Shown here one piece after another: positions 7,757 to 17,421 of a DNA stretch of 17,476 nt. The position numbers and the translations under genes are program-made. This DNA is from Brachionus koreanus (taxonomy: Eukaryota > Rotifera > Eurotatoria > Ploima > Brachionidae): the NCBI GenBank assembly GCA_016987375.1, contig PJRA01000051.1:590950-608425 (forward strand). The letters run 5' to 3'. Position 1 is the first letter of the stretch, and the number at the start of each line of letters is the position of its first letter. Under the pieces are notes generated by a model. That model made no database searches, was not told where the DNA came from, and saw only the letters and a list, made by a program, of their open reading frames with translations.

Positions 7757-8159
7757 TTAAGGTATTGACCTCCATGAGAGAACAGTCTTGGCATGGTCTT
7801 GTACAACTTTTGGGTCGATATTGCTCAGGCAAGCGCGAACTTTGTTTTCGAGTTACCTAAGATTTTTTTCCATTTTTTTGGCAACATACCTTATATTTTT
7901 ATCATACATATAATTCTGTACCATATTGGCATATTGAGATGATGCTAAGTCAGGCCAAAATACATAATTGCCATCCTGATAATATTCTTTAATCATTTCC
8001 TAATACACTCTCCAAGGAAGACATGTTGATTGACCGCTAAACCACTAATAAAAATAAAATATGGTTCGGTTATTCCGTGTTTTGAAAAAGTCAACCAGAC
8101 CATTAATTTTTCTTCAAATTTTTTTAACGTACTTGTTCTTTACACTCTCCGGCGTCTTG

Positions 8160-8163
8160 CTAA
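8160..8163 (+). repeat. Target-site duplication CTAA, left copy
   Basis: This copy directly abuts the TGTAGA end of the solo LTR. Its partner is 8371-8374. The fifth base outward differs, so the duplication is 4 bp. Confidence 0.7.
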
Positions 8164-8370
8164 TGTAGAAGACTGTTTAGACTTCTTTTTGTGGAGTTTA
8201 TAAATAAAAAAGACTTTGCTTTAAAAACGCTTTATTGGAATCCGAGTTTAATAACAAAAACAATGGTTTATATACTAAATCAAAACATGTTAGTGGTTTT
8301 ATCTGCAGTTACACAAATAATAAGGAAAAGAAAAATAAATTAGAGTGATGTCAAGACTTGGGTCTTAACA
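8164..8370 (-). mobile_element. Solo LTR (207 bp) with CTAA target duplication
   Basis: On the minus strand the unit starts TGTTAAGACCCAAGTC and ends AGTCTTCTACA (TG...CA). It is flanked directly by CTAA at 8160-8163 and at 8371-8374, a 4-bp target-site duplication. It has a TATATAAA box (plus strand 8267-8274) and, about 30-40 bp further, AATAAA (plus strand 8231-8236), in the correct order for a promoter and poly(A) signal within an LTR. It interrupts a mariner transposase frame exactly between the codons for Val and Ser/Lys. No internal retrotransposon sequence is present, so it is a solo LTR left by recombination. The family (Gypsy, Copia or BEL) cannot be told. Confidence 0.8.
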
Positions 8371-8374
8371 CTAA
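8371..8374 (+). repeat. Target-site duplication CTAA, right copy
   Basis: This copy directly follows the TTAACA end of the solo LTR. With one copy removed, the mariner frame reads through. Confidence 0.7.
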
Positions 8375-8452
8375 CATTACTGCTATAAAAAATATCATTC
8401 CCTGGAAGGGCGGTGTTACCAAGAGTCTAAAATCAGAGAAGAAAGTTGAGTC

Positions 8453-9640
8453 TAATTGAGGAAAAACGAAAAGAGAAAATAATTTTGTCATTTGGCCGGT
8501 CTCCTAAACGGTTTGAATTTTTGCCGCCTAAAAATACGGCCAACCTGTTTGTTGGCTATATGTTAAATTGAAATTTTAAAAAATATTTTTTTTAAACAAA
8601 GCTTTTAACTGCAGTTATTTTTTTAATCAAAAACGATATTTTTTTTGTGTTTAAAAAAAAATTCAAAAAATAAATAAAAATTATTTAAATTTTTTTGATT
8701 ATTAATTTTTTTTTTTTTAAATAATTGGTTAATTAAAAAATATTTTTTAATAAAGTCTGATAATGCAATCGCAAAAAACTGTCCACGATTTGGACAGGTT
8801 CGGTAAGACTGCATCCAACACTATTATAAACATTTGTTAAGCAACAATTAGTATATTTTTACTCTAAAGAAACAAACTAAATATTTAAAAACAAAATAAA
8901 ACTTGTACACTAGATAATGCTAGTTTTGTCGACCAAGTTTTAGTCTTATTGACACAAAATTGTTATATCATAAATAAATACTCAATAAATAGAATAAAAA
9001 TAATTACTCTAAATTTTTTGTTTTTTATTAGAAATTATTAAAGCATTCGGCTTGTAAAATGAACAAGTTAACTCAGTCGGATAAATCAAAGCCAAAAAAT
9101 CAATATTTATTTACTGATTAGAGCACATAAAAAGTATATTCTTTACTGTGCTGCATACATTATTTTGTTTGGATAATAAAATTGAACTTTAGCAAGAGAT
9201 AGTTTATTTATTTTTTTAATTATGCAAAATAAAAGTTTTTTACTCAAATAAATCCACGCTTAGATACTTAGATAGTGAAAATTGTTGGACTAAAAATTTT
9301 TTTTTAACCTTTAGAATCAAAAATTAATTTATTCACAAATAAATATTATGAATCAACTTATCTCATTTTAGACAAGATCATAATTATATTTAAATTTAAA
9401 AAAAAAAAGACAAGTTTATTTCAAGAAACAGTATGAATAAAATAATAAAAAGCATTTGAAAATAATTGATGCTTTAATGTTCAAATATTTTTCAGAAACA
9501 AAAATTCTCTACATAATTAGGAAAATAGTTTTCTAAGCGATTAAAGCAAGAAGCATAAAAAGGTCTGATTCTTCGGGTCAACGTTCCTTGTTACAAAAAT
9601 AAGTCCAATCCTGGCCAGGATTCAGCACGCCGAAATCGCG
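8453..9640. other. AT-rich intergenic region upstream of the Ca2+-ATPase gene
   Basis: I see no convincing gene here. The first about 120 bases may hold the eroded N-terminal part of the mariner copy, since minus-strand reading includes NRLGDRPND. A perfect hairpin CTGTCCA-CGATT-TGGACAG lies at 8779-8797. Beyond it is AT-rich sequence that presumably includes the Ca2+-ATPase promoter. Only a 20-codon ATG frame occurs around 9059-9121. Confidence 0.4.
8779..8797. repeat. Short perfect hairpin
   Basis: CTGTCCA and TGGACAG form a 7-bp stem with a 5-base CGATT loop in AT-rich surroundings. Its role is unknown. It may be the tip of a small element. Confidence 0.5.
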
Positions 9641-9644
9641 TGTC

Positions 9645-9650
9645 TATAAA
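9645..9650 (+). promoter_or_regulatory. Possible TATA box of the Ca2+-ATPase gene
   Basis: TATAAA lies 72 bases upstream of the first ATG (9722) and 117 upstream of the preferred start (9767), after a locally GC-richer stretch (9600-9642). A transcription start near 9675 would fit. Undetected 5' untranslated exons remain possible. Confidence 0.35.
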
Positions 9651-9766
9651 TTGTTTTATGATTAGATAACAACCCTCTTGACAATCAATTATCAAGCTCT
9701 TTAGATTTTATAAAAATTCAAATGTGTGTATATAAGACTAGTAATTATGAATTTGTAAATAGAGAA

Positions 9767-12700
9767 ATGCCCGATCAACAAGCACCCGGTACGAGCTCCA
9801 ATGGCCTAGTAAAAGTCCAAGATTTTCACTTCAACATAAAAGTAAACGAGCTAAAGGAGCTGATTCAATTGAAAAGCTCCGAGGCCACTGAACGAATTCG
9901 TCTAAAATACGGTCAAACTGACGCGCTCGCAAATTTGCTCCGATCGGACATAGTCAACGGCATATCGGACTCCGAAGACCAATTTAAAAAGCGTACAAGC
10001 TTCTATGGCAAAAATGAAATTCCACCAAAGCCGCCCAAATCAATATTCCAACTTGCATTCGAAGCATTGCAAGACACAACTTTGGTCATGTTGATGATAT
10101 GTGCTGTTATATCAATATCGTTGTCTTTTTACCATCCAGTAGGCGAGATCGCCGACGAGGAGTTCCGTAATCGTGAAAAAAAAGAAATGGGCAATCTTGA
10201 ATGGGTTGAAGGCGCTGCCATAATGATCGCTGTCGTTGTAGTCGTATTCGTGACGGCGTTCAACGATTGGCGCAAGGAAAAGCAATTTCGTGGTCTCCAA
10301 GACCGTATTGAGTCAGAAAATTTGGCATCGGTGATTCGAAACGGCCGAATGATGCAAATAAATGTCAAGGACATTGTTGTCGGTGATATTTGCTGTGTTA
10401 AATATGGTGATCTTATACCAGCTGATGGTATAGTTACCAATTCGTCTGATCTTAAATTGGACGAGTCCTCTTTGACTGGTGAAACTGATTTGATTAAAAA
10501 AAATAACTACGACAATGCCGTTCTTTTGTCCGGGACTCATGTCATGGAGGGAAGCGGACAATTTTTAGTGCTTGCTGTCGGTCTAAATTCTCAAACGGGT
10601 ATAATTATGACATTGCTTGGTGCAACTGGTGAAGAATCCGAATCGGACAAAAAGAAAAAACACCAAAATAAAAGTAGCTTATTTTTTTTTTAAAAAAATT
10701 TTCAAAAAAATTTCTTTTCTTATTATATTGAGAAATTAATTTTTTAAAATAATTTAAAATAAAAAAATTAATTAAAAAAAGACCCCAGGCCTCAAGAGTG
10801 AAAATTTTTTTTTACTTTGAGAAATTAATTTTTAAAAAATTCACTAAAATAGGGCCTATCAGACCCAAGGCATCGAAAGTGGAGGTGAAAAAAATTATTT
10901 TTTTTTATTATTTTTAAAAACTAAAAAAAAAAATAATAAAAAATCAGGTCCATCAGACCTATTTTTCGAAGAGAAATCTTATTTTTAATTTTGAGAAATT
11001 TAATTAACAAAAAAATTTTAAAAAATATATTGAAATCAGACCATTTGACTCTAGACCTTGAAGAGTGATGCTGAAAATAAAATTTTTTTAATTTGTATTT
11101 TTAAAAAATGTATTTGGTTTAACATCACTTTTTTGGCACTGTTGTCGATAAATCCATAATTTGCTCATGCATCAAGCACCATATAGCTCTTTTTCTCCTA
11201 AAGGCAAAAAATTAGTTTTGTAAATGCAACATAGTGCTAAATTCATGGTTGCATTATAAACAAGATTCTTAATTTACTCTGCAACTTTTACAGAGTAAAA
11301 TTTGAATGTATTTGAGTGTGGTGCATTTTGCAGAGAGCTTGCACATTATAAGCAGACTTTGAGAGTTGACGCAACTATATTTATTTTGAAAAATTATTAA
11401 ATTTTATTTTTATAAAAGTGTTTTTTCATGAGCTATCAAAGGCCGAAGTTTTTATTTCAACGCTATTTGTTTCGATTTTTTTCTTAATATAAAATAGAAT
11501 AGAAGCGCTTTATTTTTTAAGGAAAAAACATTTAATCAATAGATAAATAACAAAGATGTAAGGGTGTTTACAAAAAGCGCCAAAATACCCTAAAAAAAAA
11601 AATTTTTTTAAATAAAATTTTAGAAAAATTTTCATCCTTAAATGGATAAAACCAAAAAAAAAATTTATAAAAAATAATTTTTTTTTTTTTTGAAAATTTT
11701 TAATTTACTTAATATATTTTTAAAAATAAATATAAAAATTTTTTCAATTTCAATATGAAAATTTCTATTATAAAAATGAATTTTTTACAATTTATTTTTA
11801 AGAGTATGAAAATTTGAATACTCAACCAATAGGTAGGCAATTATCTAAGATAATAAATAGATGAATTAGAATTTTTTTAAATTGAAGAGGAGGCAAATGG
11901 TCAACCGAGTGGTTTGGAAGAAGAGAAAAAAAAGCCGAAAAAAAAACATCGCTCAGTGCTTCAAATAAAGCTGGGAAAATTGGCTCTCCAAATCGGCTAT
12001 ATTGGAATGCTGTCGGCCTTTTTCACATTTCTGATCCTAGTCATTCGCATGAGCATAGAAGAATTTCTAATCAAAGGTCGCCAATGGTCCAATTTGTACA
12101 TAAAGTACATCATATCCTATCTAATCCAGGGCATAACAGTAATAGTGGTAGCTGTTCCCGAAGGTCTGCCACTGGCAGTCACACTGGCGCTGGCATTTGC
12201 AGTCCGCCGAATGACCAAAGACAACAATTTGGTGCGTCATTTGGACGCTTGTGAAACAATGGGCAATGCAACCACGATATGCTCGGACAAAACCGGCACA
12301 CTGACCACAAATCGTATGACTGTAGTCCAGTGCTGGCTAGCCGATAAGCTTCATCTAAAAATTCCCGTAGAAATCAATTCAAATTTAAAAAATTTAATAG
12401 CACAATCCGCATCTATAAATAGCAATTATACATCTAGATTGGAGATAAGCAATGTGGAGTATGAACTGCCCAAACAAATTGGCAATAAGACCGAATGTGC
12501 TCTATTGGGTTTTGTGCATCAACTAGGCGCTAATTATGAAGCAATTAGAGCTGAAAATCCAAGCGAACAGTTTGTCAAAGTGTTCACGTTTAATTCGGCA
12601 CGAAAAATGATGAGCACAGTGGTGAAAAATAACCAAAGAGCCGATGCTTTTAGACTCTATTCAAAAGGAGCATCGGAAATGGTCTTATCCAAATGCAGTT

Positions 12701-15700
12701 GGTACATGAATTCAGAAGGAAAAGTGGTTAGATTAGATGAAGAGAAAATTAATTCAATTATTCATAGAGTTATTGAGCCGATGGCCATGGACGGACTGAG
12801 AACAATATGCATTGCGTACAAGGACTTTGTCAGCCGAGAGCATGATGAACATGATCCGAGCTGTTCGCGTTTTGACAAAGAGCCCGATTGGCAATCTGAA
12901 AACAATGTAGTCAACGATTTAGTCTGCTTGTGCATAGTTGGAATAGAAGATCCTGTGCGGCCTGAAGTGCCCGATGCCATACACAAGTGTCAGACTAGTG
13001 GAGTTGTTGTGCGCATGATCACCGGTGATAACATAAACACAGCGACTTCAATTGCCATGAAGTGCGGTATTATAAAGCCCAGTGATGACTTTTTAATTTT
13101 GGAGAGCAAGGATTTTAATAAGAGAATTAGAGACGAGACTGGTCAAATTAGACAGCATTTGTTGGACAAAGTTTGGCCAAGGCTTAGAGTACTTGCCAGA
13201 TCTTCTCCTTCGGATAAATTTATTTTAGTGAATGGAATTGTGGAAAGCAAATTATCGGTAAGATATTTTCAAAATGATTTTTTTTTGTTTTATTAAGTTG
13301 AGCCAGTTTAAGACAAAAAAGAAAAAGGTTAATTTTAATTTAAAATTTTTGTTTCAAAATTTACAATATCGTTCATTATATCTAGTAAATCTAAGACAAA
13401 ATTTAAGTGTCGTATTGGAAATAATTTTTTTTAATTTTATTTAATTTAATCAAAAAAATTTCAAAAAAAAAATTTTAATTAAAAAAAATGTTAAATCAAT
13501 TGTTGCTGATATTTTATTCTAAGTTCCTTGGTCGAGAATCGTTGGAAAATAATTAAATAAACAATTTAAAAAAAAAACATAATATGAATAATAATTAGTA
13601 AAATTAAAATGAAATATTTTTTTTTTTCATTTGAAAACACTAATTTATTTATTAAATGTGAACAAAAGTTAAAAAAGACAATCGTCTATCTGGTAAATTG
13701 TTTACCAGTTAACTTTTTAAGTGAAGGACTACAAATAATTAATTCTCACTTAATGCTAAATCTAAATCTTTCATTAATTGATAAAAATTTAATTATCATT
13801 GTATTCAAATTTTCATATAAAAATTTTTTTAAAACATAAAATATTTATATTTGTATTAAATTGTTTTAGAAAAAAACTATTAATAAATTTAGTAAAAAAA
13901 TATCCAAATTTTCGCTGTGAAGCTGGTTCAATAAGATGAGTCTTGTTCCTTAATTCATATGGTAAATTTCTCACTGCATTTGTTTTTAGTTGCTCTGCTA
14001 AAAATGTTTTTAGTTTGTCTTATTCGTATTAAATTTTATTTTTTACATCGCCTTCTAGGTGTTAACTTTTTGTCTGAATCGAGCTAATGCTTCTTTAGAA
14101 TAAATTAAATGGAATAAAATAACTTGGTCTTGTTTTGATATCTTTTTCATTCAACTCAAAATATTGGTTCGAAACTGCTAGTAGTTTAAGTCAAGTTGAC
14201 TTGGTATTTAGCGGTCAAAAATCAAAAAAGAATCATTTTGACTCGTTGGTGCTTCTAGTGTTAATGCTTTTGGTTTATAACCCCATTTAATATTTGAGAG
14301 ATATTTTAAATTGGGAAAAATCTTTTGACAGTCAAAAATAAGGTTACAACAACAAAAAAATATATTTTCACACACGAAAAAAAAACATCACAGAAAATTT
14401 TTCTCATTGCACAAAAAAAAATGTAGACTAAATATTTTCAGTTTTTTTTTGAATTCTTCTGAATATTTTTTCAACAACTAAAGCCTTTGCAACTTTACGA
14501 GGCCATTTTCGCTTCTTTTTTCCTTGAATATTGGGTCTAACATTATCAACTAATACATTAGAAACTTCGTTAGTAAAAATTTCATATTCAGATCCGGATT
14601 GTTGCTTTCGATATTTGATTTAGGATAATGAATTGGCTGTTTATTCAGACAGAATAGAGTAGATAGACTGTTTGGCATTTAATTTATTTTTAAAAATTTT
14701 GATTAAATATACTATGAGAAAAATATCTAACAGAATAAGGTTAACACACATAAAATTAAGACTGTGACCAAAAAAAAAAATAATTTGATCATTAGATCCT
14801 TTTAAATTAGATCTTGAATTACAGCGCATTTTAATTCATCCGCAATTGGACCAAATGTAAATTTGAGCCTTACGTGATGCCTAAGAATCTGACTTTTTGT
14901 TTTGGTAGCTTTTCTTTTTAAGCTTTCATCCAAACGGGACTGTTATAATCAAGGTGACTAACAAAAATAGACATTTGAAGACATTCATTAGAATTTCAGA
15001 TTTGAAGACAAATTTTTTGAGTTGTTTGTCAAGAAACGAAACATTATTCGTGTTTCCGAGATAGCTGTAGGAATCGACTGCTTCTAAAATTTCACCTCTC
15101 AATAATAGTTTAACTGGTTTGTCACAGTCTGTGCCCGGAGTGAATACAACTTTACATTTCTTTGTGTTTAATTTCATTATCGGCATATTTTTCTATCTCT
15201 GGACTCAATGGATGATCACTGTTGACATCTAGAATAAAGAGTATAGACAAAGTGGAACCACCGAGAATGCAACCTTGAATAACATTCAGTTTTCATTTGA
15301 AAAGCCATCTTCAACTACTTTATGCTATTTATTATTCATGTTTTAAAGATTTCCTATCTTTTTAAAAAAAAAAAAGAGTAGCAAAATCATCTACAAAAAG
15401 AAGAGAGCATTGACAATTTGTTTTGTTTCTCTTGCATTTTTGAAAATGCTTAAAATGCTACTTACTGGTCCTCCATCATGCCAAAGTCTATCAAAAGCTT
15501 TAGAAATGTCAAAATAAAGACAACCGATTTTTTTTGTTTTTGTTAAAAGACTCTACAACTTTTTGAATAAGAAAGTAAAAATTATTTTCAGTGCGCCTAT
15601 GTTTTCTAAATTCTGGTTGCTCATAAATAAGCAGACTTTTGTTCCCGAATATATTCTAGCGTATATTCGTGTGATACGTTCAAGTAACTTTCCAACAACA

Positions 15701-17421
15701 AAAAATTTTAAGATACTTATTAACACTCAAAGGCCGGAGGGATTTTCCGACCCTTTTTTTTTCACTCTTTTTTTTTTTTTTTTTCAAAGAAAACAAAATT
15801 TTGTAATAAAAAATTTAAAAATTTTGAAATATTTTTTATTTTAGATATGATTGAAAAAATAATTATAAAAAATGGTTAAATTTATTGAATAAAAAACAAA
15901 TAAAGGAAGTAACAAAAGGGGTTCAAAAGAGCCCTCTGGCCTTCGAGTCTCAAGGACGTAAACCTAAGTGGTAGAACTTTTCCTAGGCTTTACTTAACGC
16001 TATTATTTTTGAGGACTAAAATTTGTGGCTTAAAGATAGCCAAGTATTTTTACTTAATCTATGTCTGTGATTAATTTTTTAACATCTTTAAATAGTGAAC
16101 ATTGTGAACGTTCTTTCTAAAGAATTATTGAAATTTTTTAACAATTTAAATAAATATTAAATAATTTTTTTTTTATTTTAAATTTAAAGACAAACAGAGA
16201 AGTTGTAGCTGTGACTGGTGACGGTACAAACGACGGTCCAGCACTGAAAAGAGCCGACGTGGGCTTTGCCATGGGAATTCAGGGAACCGATGTGGCCAAA
16301 GAGGCGTCGGACATAATTTTGACAGACGACAATTTTAGCTCGATAGTCAAGGCTATGATGTGGGGACGTAATGTGTATGACGCCATTGCAAAATTTCTGC
16401 AATTTCAATTGACAGCTAACTTTTCAGCAGGCATATTTAGTGTAGTGTGTGCAGCTACGATTCAGGCGGTGCCGCTCAAGGCCGTCCAAATGCTCTGGGT
16501 CAATTTGGTCATGGACACTCTGGCATCTTTGGCATTGGCCACTGAGCCGCCCACTGAAGACTTGCTTAAACGAAAGCCATATGGACGCAACAAGTCCATT
16601 ATTTCCCACACAATGATGAAAAACATTCTCGGACATGCAGTCTATCAACTCATTGTACTTTTTGCTTTAGTCTACAAGAGTAAATAAATTTTTTTTATTC
16701 AAAAAGAAAAAAATTAAATTTAAGAAAAATTTTTTCAAGTTGAAGATTGGATGCTCGTTGACAGTGTCATTAAATACCATGATATTAGCAAGCTAAGAGA
16801 TCCCAGTGTTCATTTTACTATAATATTCAATGCTTTTGTTCTAATGACTTTGTTTAATGAAATAAATGCTAGAAAAATTCACAATGAAAGAAACGTATTT
16901 TCAGGTATTCAAAATAACATGATATTTTTGCTCATTTGGCTGTTTTGTTTCATCGGACAAGTAAAATAAAAAAAAAAAAATTAGAAATTTTATTTTCAAT
17001 TTAAATTTAGATATTGATAGTTAATTTTGGTGGCATCATATTTGCAGTAGAAAAGCTTGAAATGGATCAATGGATGTGGTGTTTGGCATTAGGCTTTGGC
17101 TCATTGCTATGGGGTCAAGTGATATCATGCATACCGAATAGTTTGGTCAAAAAAGTTGCCAGCTTGTTAAAGAAAAAAAAAGCCGAGCCAGAGCCAGTTG
17201 TGGATTTGGAACACGAAATAGACGAAGACCAGGACGCAATTGAGCGCTCTAAGCATCTATGGATGCGCGGCGCTCATCGTTTGTCTAATCAAATCAAAGT
17301 GGTCGAGGTTTTTCAAACTAAACTAAACGAAGTTATTGATGCCAGCGAAATGGGCAGTGTGTTGTCTCTAAAAGAAAAGGCCATTGAACTGTCACAATCA
17401 AATGTCAATTTAGACTCTTAA
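9767..17421 (+). CDS. Plasma-membrane Ca2+-transporting ATPase (PMCA, P2B type), five exons
   Basis: This P2B pump exports cytosolic Ca2+ across the plasma membrane at the cost of ATP. Coding exons are 9767-10673, 11888-13257, 16190-16679, 16740-16960 and 17011-17421. All introns are GT-AG and phases match (1, 0, 1, 0), giving about 1132 aa, normal for PMCA. Visible features are M1 and M2 (about 101-125, 146-168), TGET of the actuator domain (237-240), M3 and M4 with PEGLP (about 330-405), CSDKTGT with phospho-Asp 436, KTECALLGF and KGAS of the nucleotide domain, [14 protein letters not shown] (768-776), M5-M10 (about 824-1038) with [17 protein letters not shown] in M6, and a calmodulin-binding-like [20 protein letters not shown] (about 1078-1097). 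All catalytic motifs are intact. An in-frame ATG at 9722 would add 15 residues. I prefer 9767 for its purine at -3 and because the extra residues look like leader. The tail after the calmodulin site is short (about 35 aa). Confidence 0.96.
10781..11080. repeat. Decayed tandem repeat, four units of about 80-95 bp
   Basis: GACC-containing cores followed by a CTCGAAGAGTG-like motif and an AT-rich tail recur near 10781 (gaccccaggcctcaagagtg), 10862 (gacccaaggcatcgaaagtg), 10956 (gacctatttttcgaagag) and 11047 (gactctagaccttgaagagt). TTTGAGAAATT follows in several units. Spacing is 81, 94 and 91 bp. The motif resembles a pair in intron 2 (15724-15950). Confidence 0.6.
11273..11299. repeat. Hairpin in intron 1
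   Basis: TTTACTCTG and CAGAGTAAA form a perfect 9-bp stem around a 9-base loop. Nearby TGCA-rich repeats (11150-11360) hint at a small non-autonomous element, but no ends could be fixed. Confidence 0.5.
13818..13998 (-). pseudogene. Possible LINE ORF2 C-terminal remnant
   Basis: A minus-strand frame reads [18 protein letters not shown] and then [19 protein letters not shown] before running into AT-rich codons. The pattern of LPxELRN followed by a basic/aromatic end is reminiscent of the extreme C-terminus of non-LTR retrotransposon ORF2. It lies on the same strand as, and 3' of, the reverse-transcriptase pieces at 14641-15701. The identification is tentative because no catalytic motif is included. 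Confidence 0.35.
14428..14619 (-). pseudogene. MULE transposase C-terminal tail remnant
   Basis: A minus-strand open stretch of 63 codons ends at TAG 14428-14430. It reads acidic first ([14 protein letters not shown]) and then strongly basic ([19 protein letters not shown]). This matches the style of the basic tail that follows the SWIM finger in MULE-type transposases and parallels the 877-976 exon. There is no ATG and no clear splice acceptor, so it is a fragment. A LINE-derived origin is possible since it is embedded in LINE debris. Confidence 0.4.
14641..15290 (-). pseudogene. LINE reverse-transcriptase fragment, palm/thumb part
   Basis: Minus-strand reading gives GFSNEN and [16 protein letters not shown], which is reverse-transcriptase motif B (QG..L), near 15230-15276. 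After it comes [11 protein letters not shown], a degraded YADD. A frame change leads to [11 protein letters not shown] and then [18 protein letters not shown], the usual block after the catalytic core of Jockey/CR1-like non-LTR elements. Further down, [19 protein letters not shown] is similar to the ORF2 region that follows. Several frameshifts and stops make it a pseudogene. The longest intact piece is 14926-15186. Confidence 0.65.
15377..15701 (-). pseudogene. LINE reverse-transcriptase fragment, fingers/palm part
   Basis: Minus-strand reading starts VVGKLLERI (the block of the PISLL..KLLERI region). In a second frame it gives [15 protein letters not shown] and [10 protein letters not shown], and in a third [16 protein letters not shown], which is motif A with its catalytic Asp. 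About 90 bp on comes [10 protein letters not shown] (codons for DD at 15386-15391), a motif C. Motif B is absent between A and C, so this piece has an internal deletion. It is a non-LTR retrotransposon ORF2 relic inside the Ca2+-ATPase intron, opposite to the gene. Confidence 0.7.
15724..15950. repeat. GGCC-centred motif pair related to the intron 1 repeat
   Basis: CAAAGGCCGGAGGGATTTTC (about 15728-15747), followed by CCGACCC and a T-rich tail ending CACTC, and TCTGGCCTTCGAGTCTC (about 15936-15952) flank an AT-rich core. On the minus strand they read like the intron 1 units (GACC, GGCCT, CGA/TGA, AGTG). This suggests a dispersed repeat family present in both introns. Confidence 0.4.

Larger units (their letters stand above)
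7757..8452 (-). pseudogene. Tc1/mariner-type transposase pseudogene, split by an LTR
   Basis: Minus-strand reading gives recognisable Tc1/mariner superfamily blocks in order. First comes DSTFFSDF around the first catalytic Asp (codon 8450-8452). Then PGNDIFYSSNV, TPESVKNKYVKK, EEKLMVWLTFSKHGI and GLAVNQHVFLGECIRK follow, and after a frameshift YVFWPDLASSQYA, which carries the second catalytic Asp at 7949-7951. C-terminal blocks such as KVRACLSNIDPKVVQDHAK complete it, up to TAA at 7757-7759. Damage includes the frameshift near 7985-8020, an in-frame TAA at 7853-7855, a missing RPIE-type block with the third catalytic residue, and an inserted LTR at 8164-8370. Removing the LTR and one target duplication restores continuity, which supports both calls. 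No terminal repeats were found. Confidence 0.8.
10674..11887 (+). other. Ca2+-ATPase intron 1 (1214 bp)
   Basis: The GTAGCTT donor follows the codons for KKKKHQNK and the TTGAAG acceptor precedes GAGGCAAATGG. The junction is phase 1 and reads on into the Lys/Glu-rich linker before M3. This is the linker between actuator domain and M3, the region of splice site A in vertebrate PMCA genes. The intron holds a decayed tandem repeat (10781-11080) and an undefined stretch at 11110-11380 with a small hairpin. Confidence 0.8.
13258..16189 (+). other. Ca2+-ATPase intron 2 (2932 bp), filled with transposon remnants
   Basis: The GTAAGATA donor follows ...ESKLS and the TTTAAAG acceptor precedes [12 protein letters not shown]. 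Both are phase 0. The intron falls just before the conserved TGDGTNDGP hinge motif. Most of its length is minus-strand LINE and MULE debris (13818-15701). The first 550 bp (13258-13817) and the last 240 bp (15951-16189) are AT-rich with nothing recognisable. Confidence 0.85.

Noticed and set aside
8623..8814. Minus-strand 63-codon frame
   Set aside because: Most of it is Lys/Asn/Phe from homopolymer runs, with no relation to neighbouring remnants.
9059..9121. Plus-strand 20-codon ATG frame upstream of the Ca2+-ATPase (begins MNKLTQSDKSKPK)
   Set aside because: It is too short and has no supporting context. It could be an upstream ORF if the transcript started far upstream, but nothing shows that.
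10112..10561. Three minus-strand open frames inside exon 1 of the Ca2+-ATPase
   Set aside because: They are reverse-strand shadows of a strongly conserved P-type ATPase exon.
13609..13839. Plus-strand 76-codon frame in intron 2
   Set aside because: It is AT-biased, Leu/Asn/Phe-rich and has no motif. It overlaps the tentative minus-strand LINE tail. A small hairpin (CTGGTAAA/TTTACCAG at 13690-13708) lies inside it.
15563..15844. Plus-strand 93-codon frame in intron 2
   Set aside because: It overlaps the minus-strand reverse-transcriptase frame with recognisable EQPEF and KLLERI blocks, and its second half is poly-Phe from a T-run.
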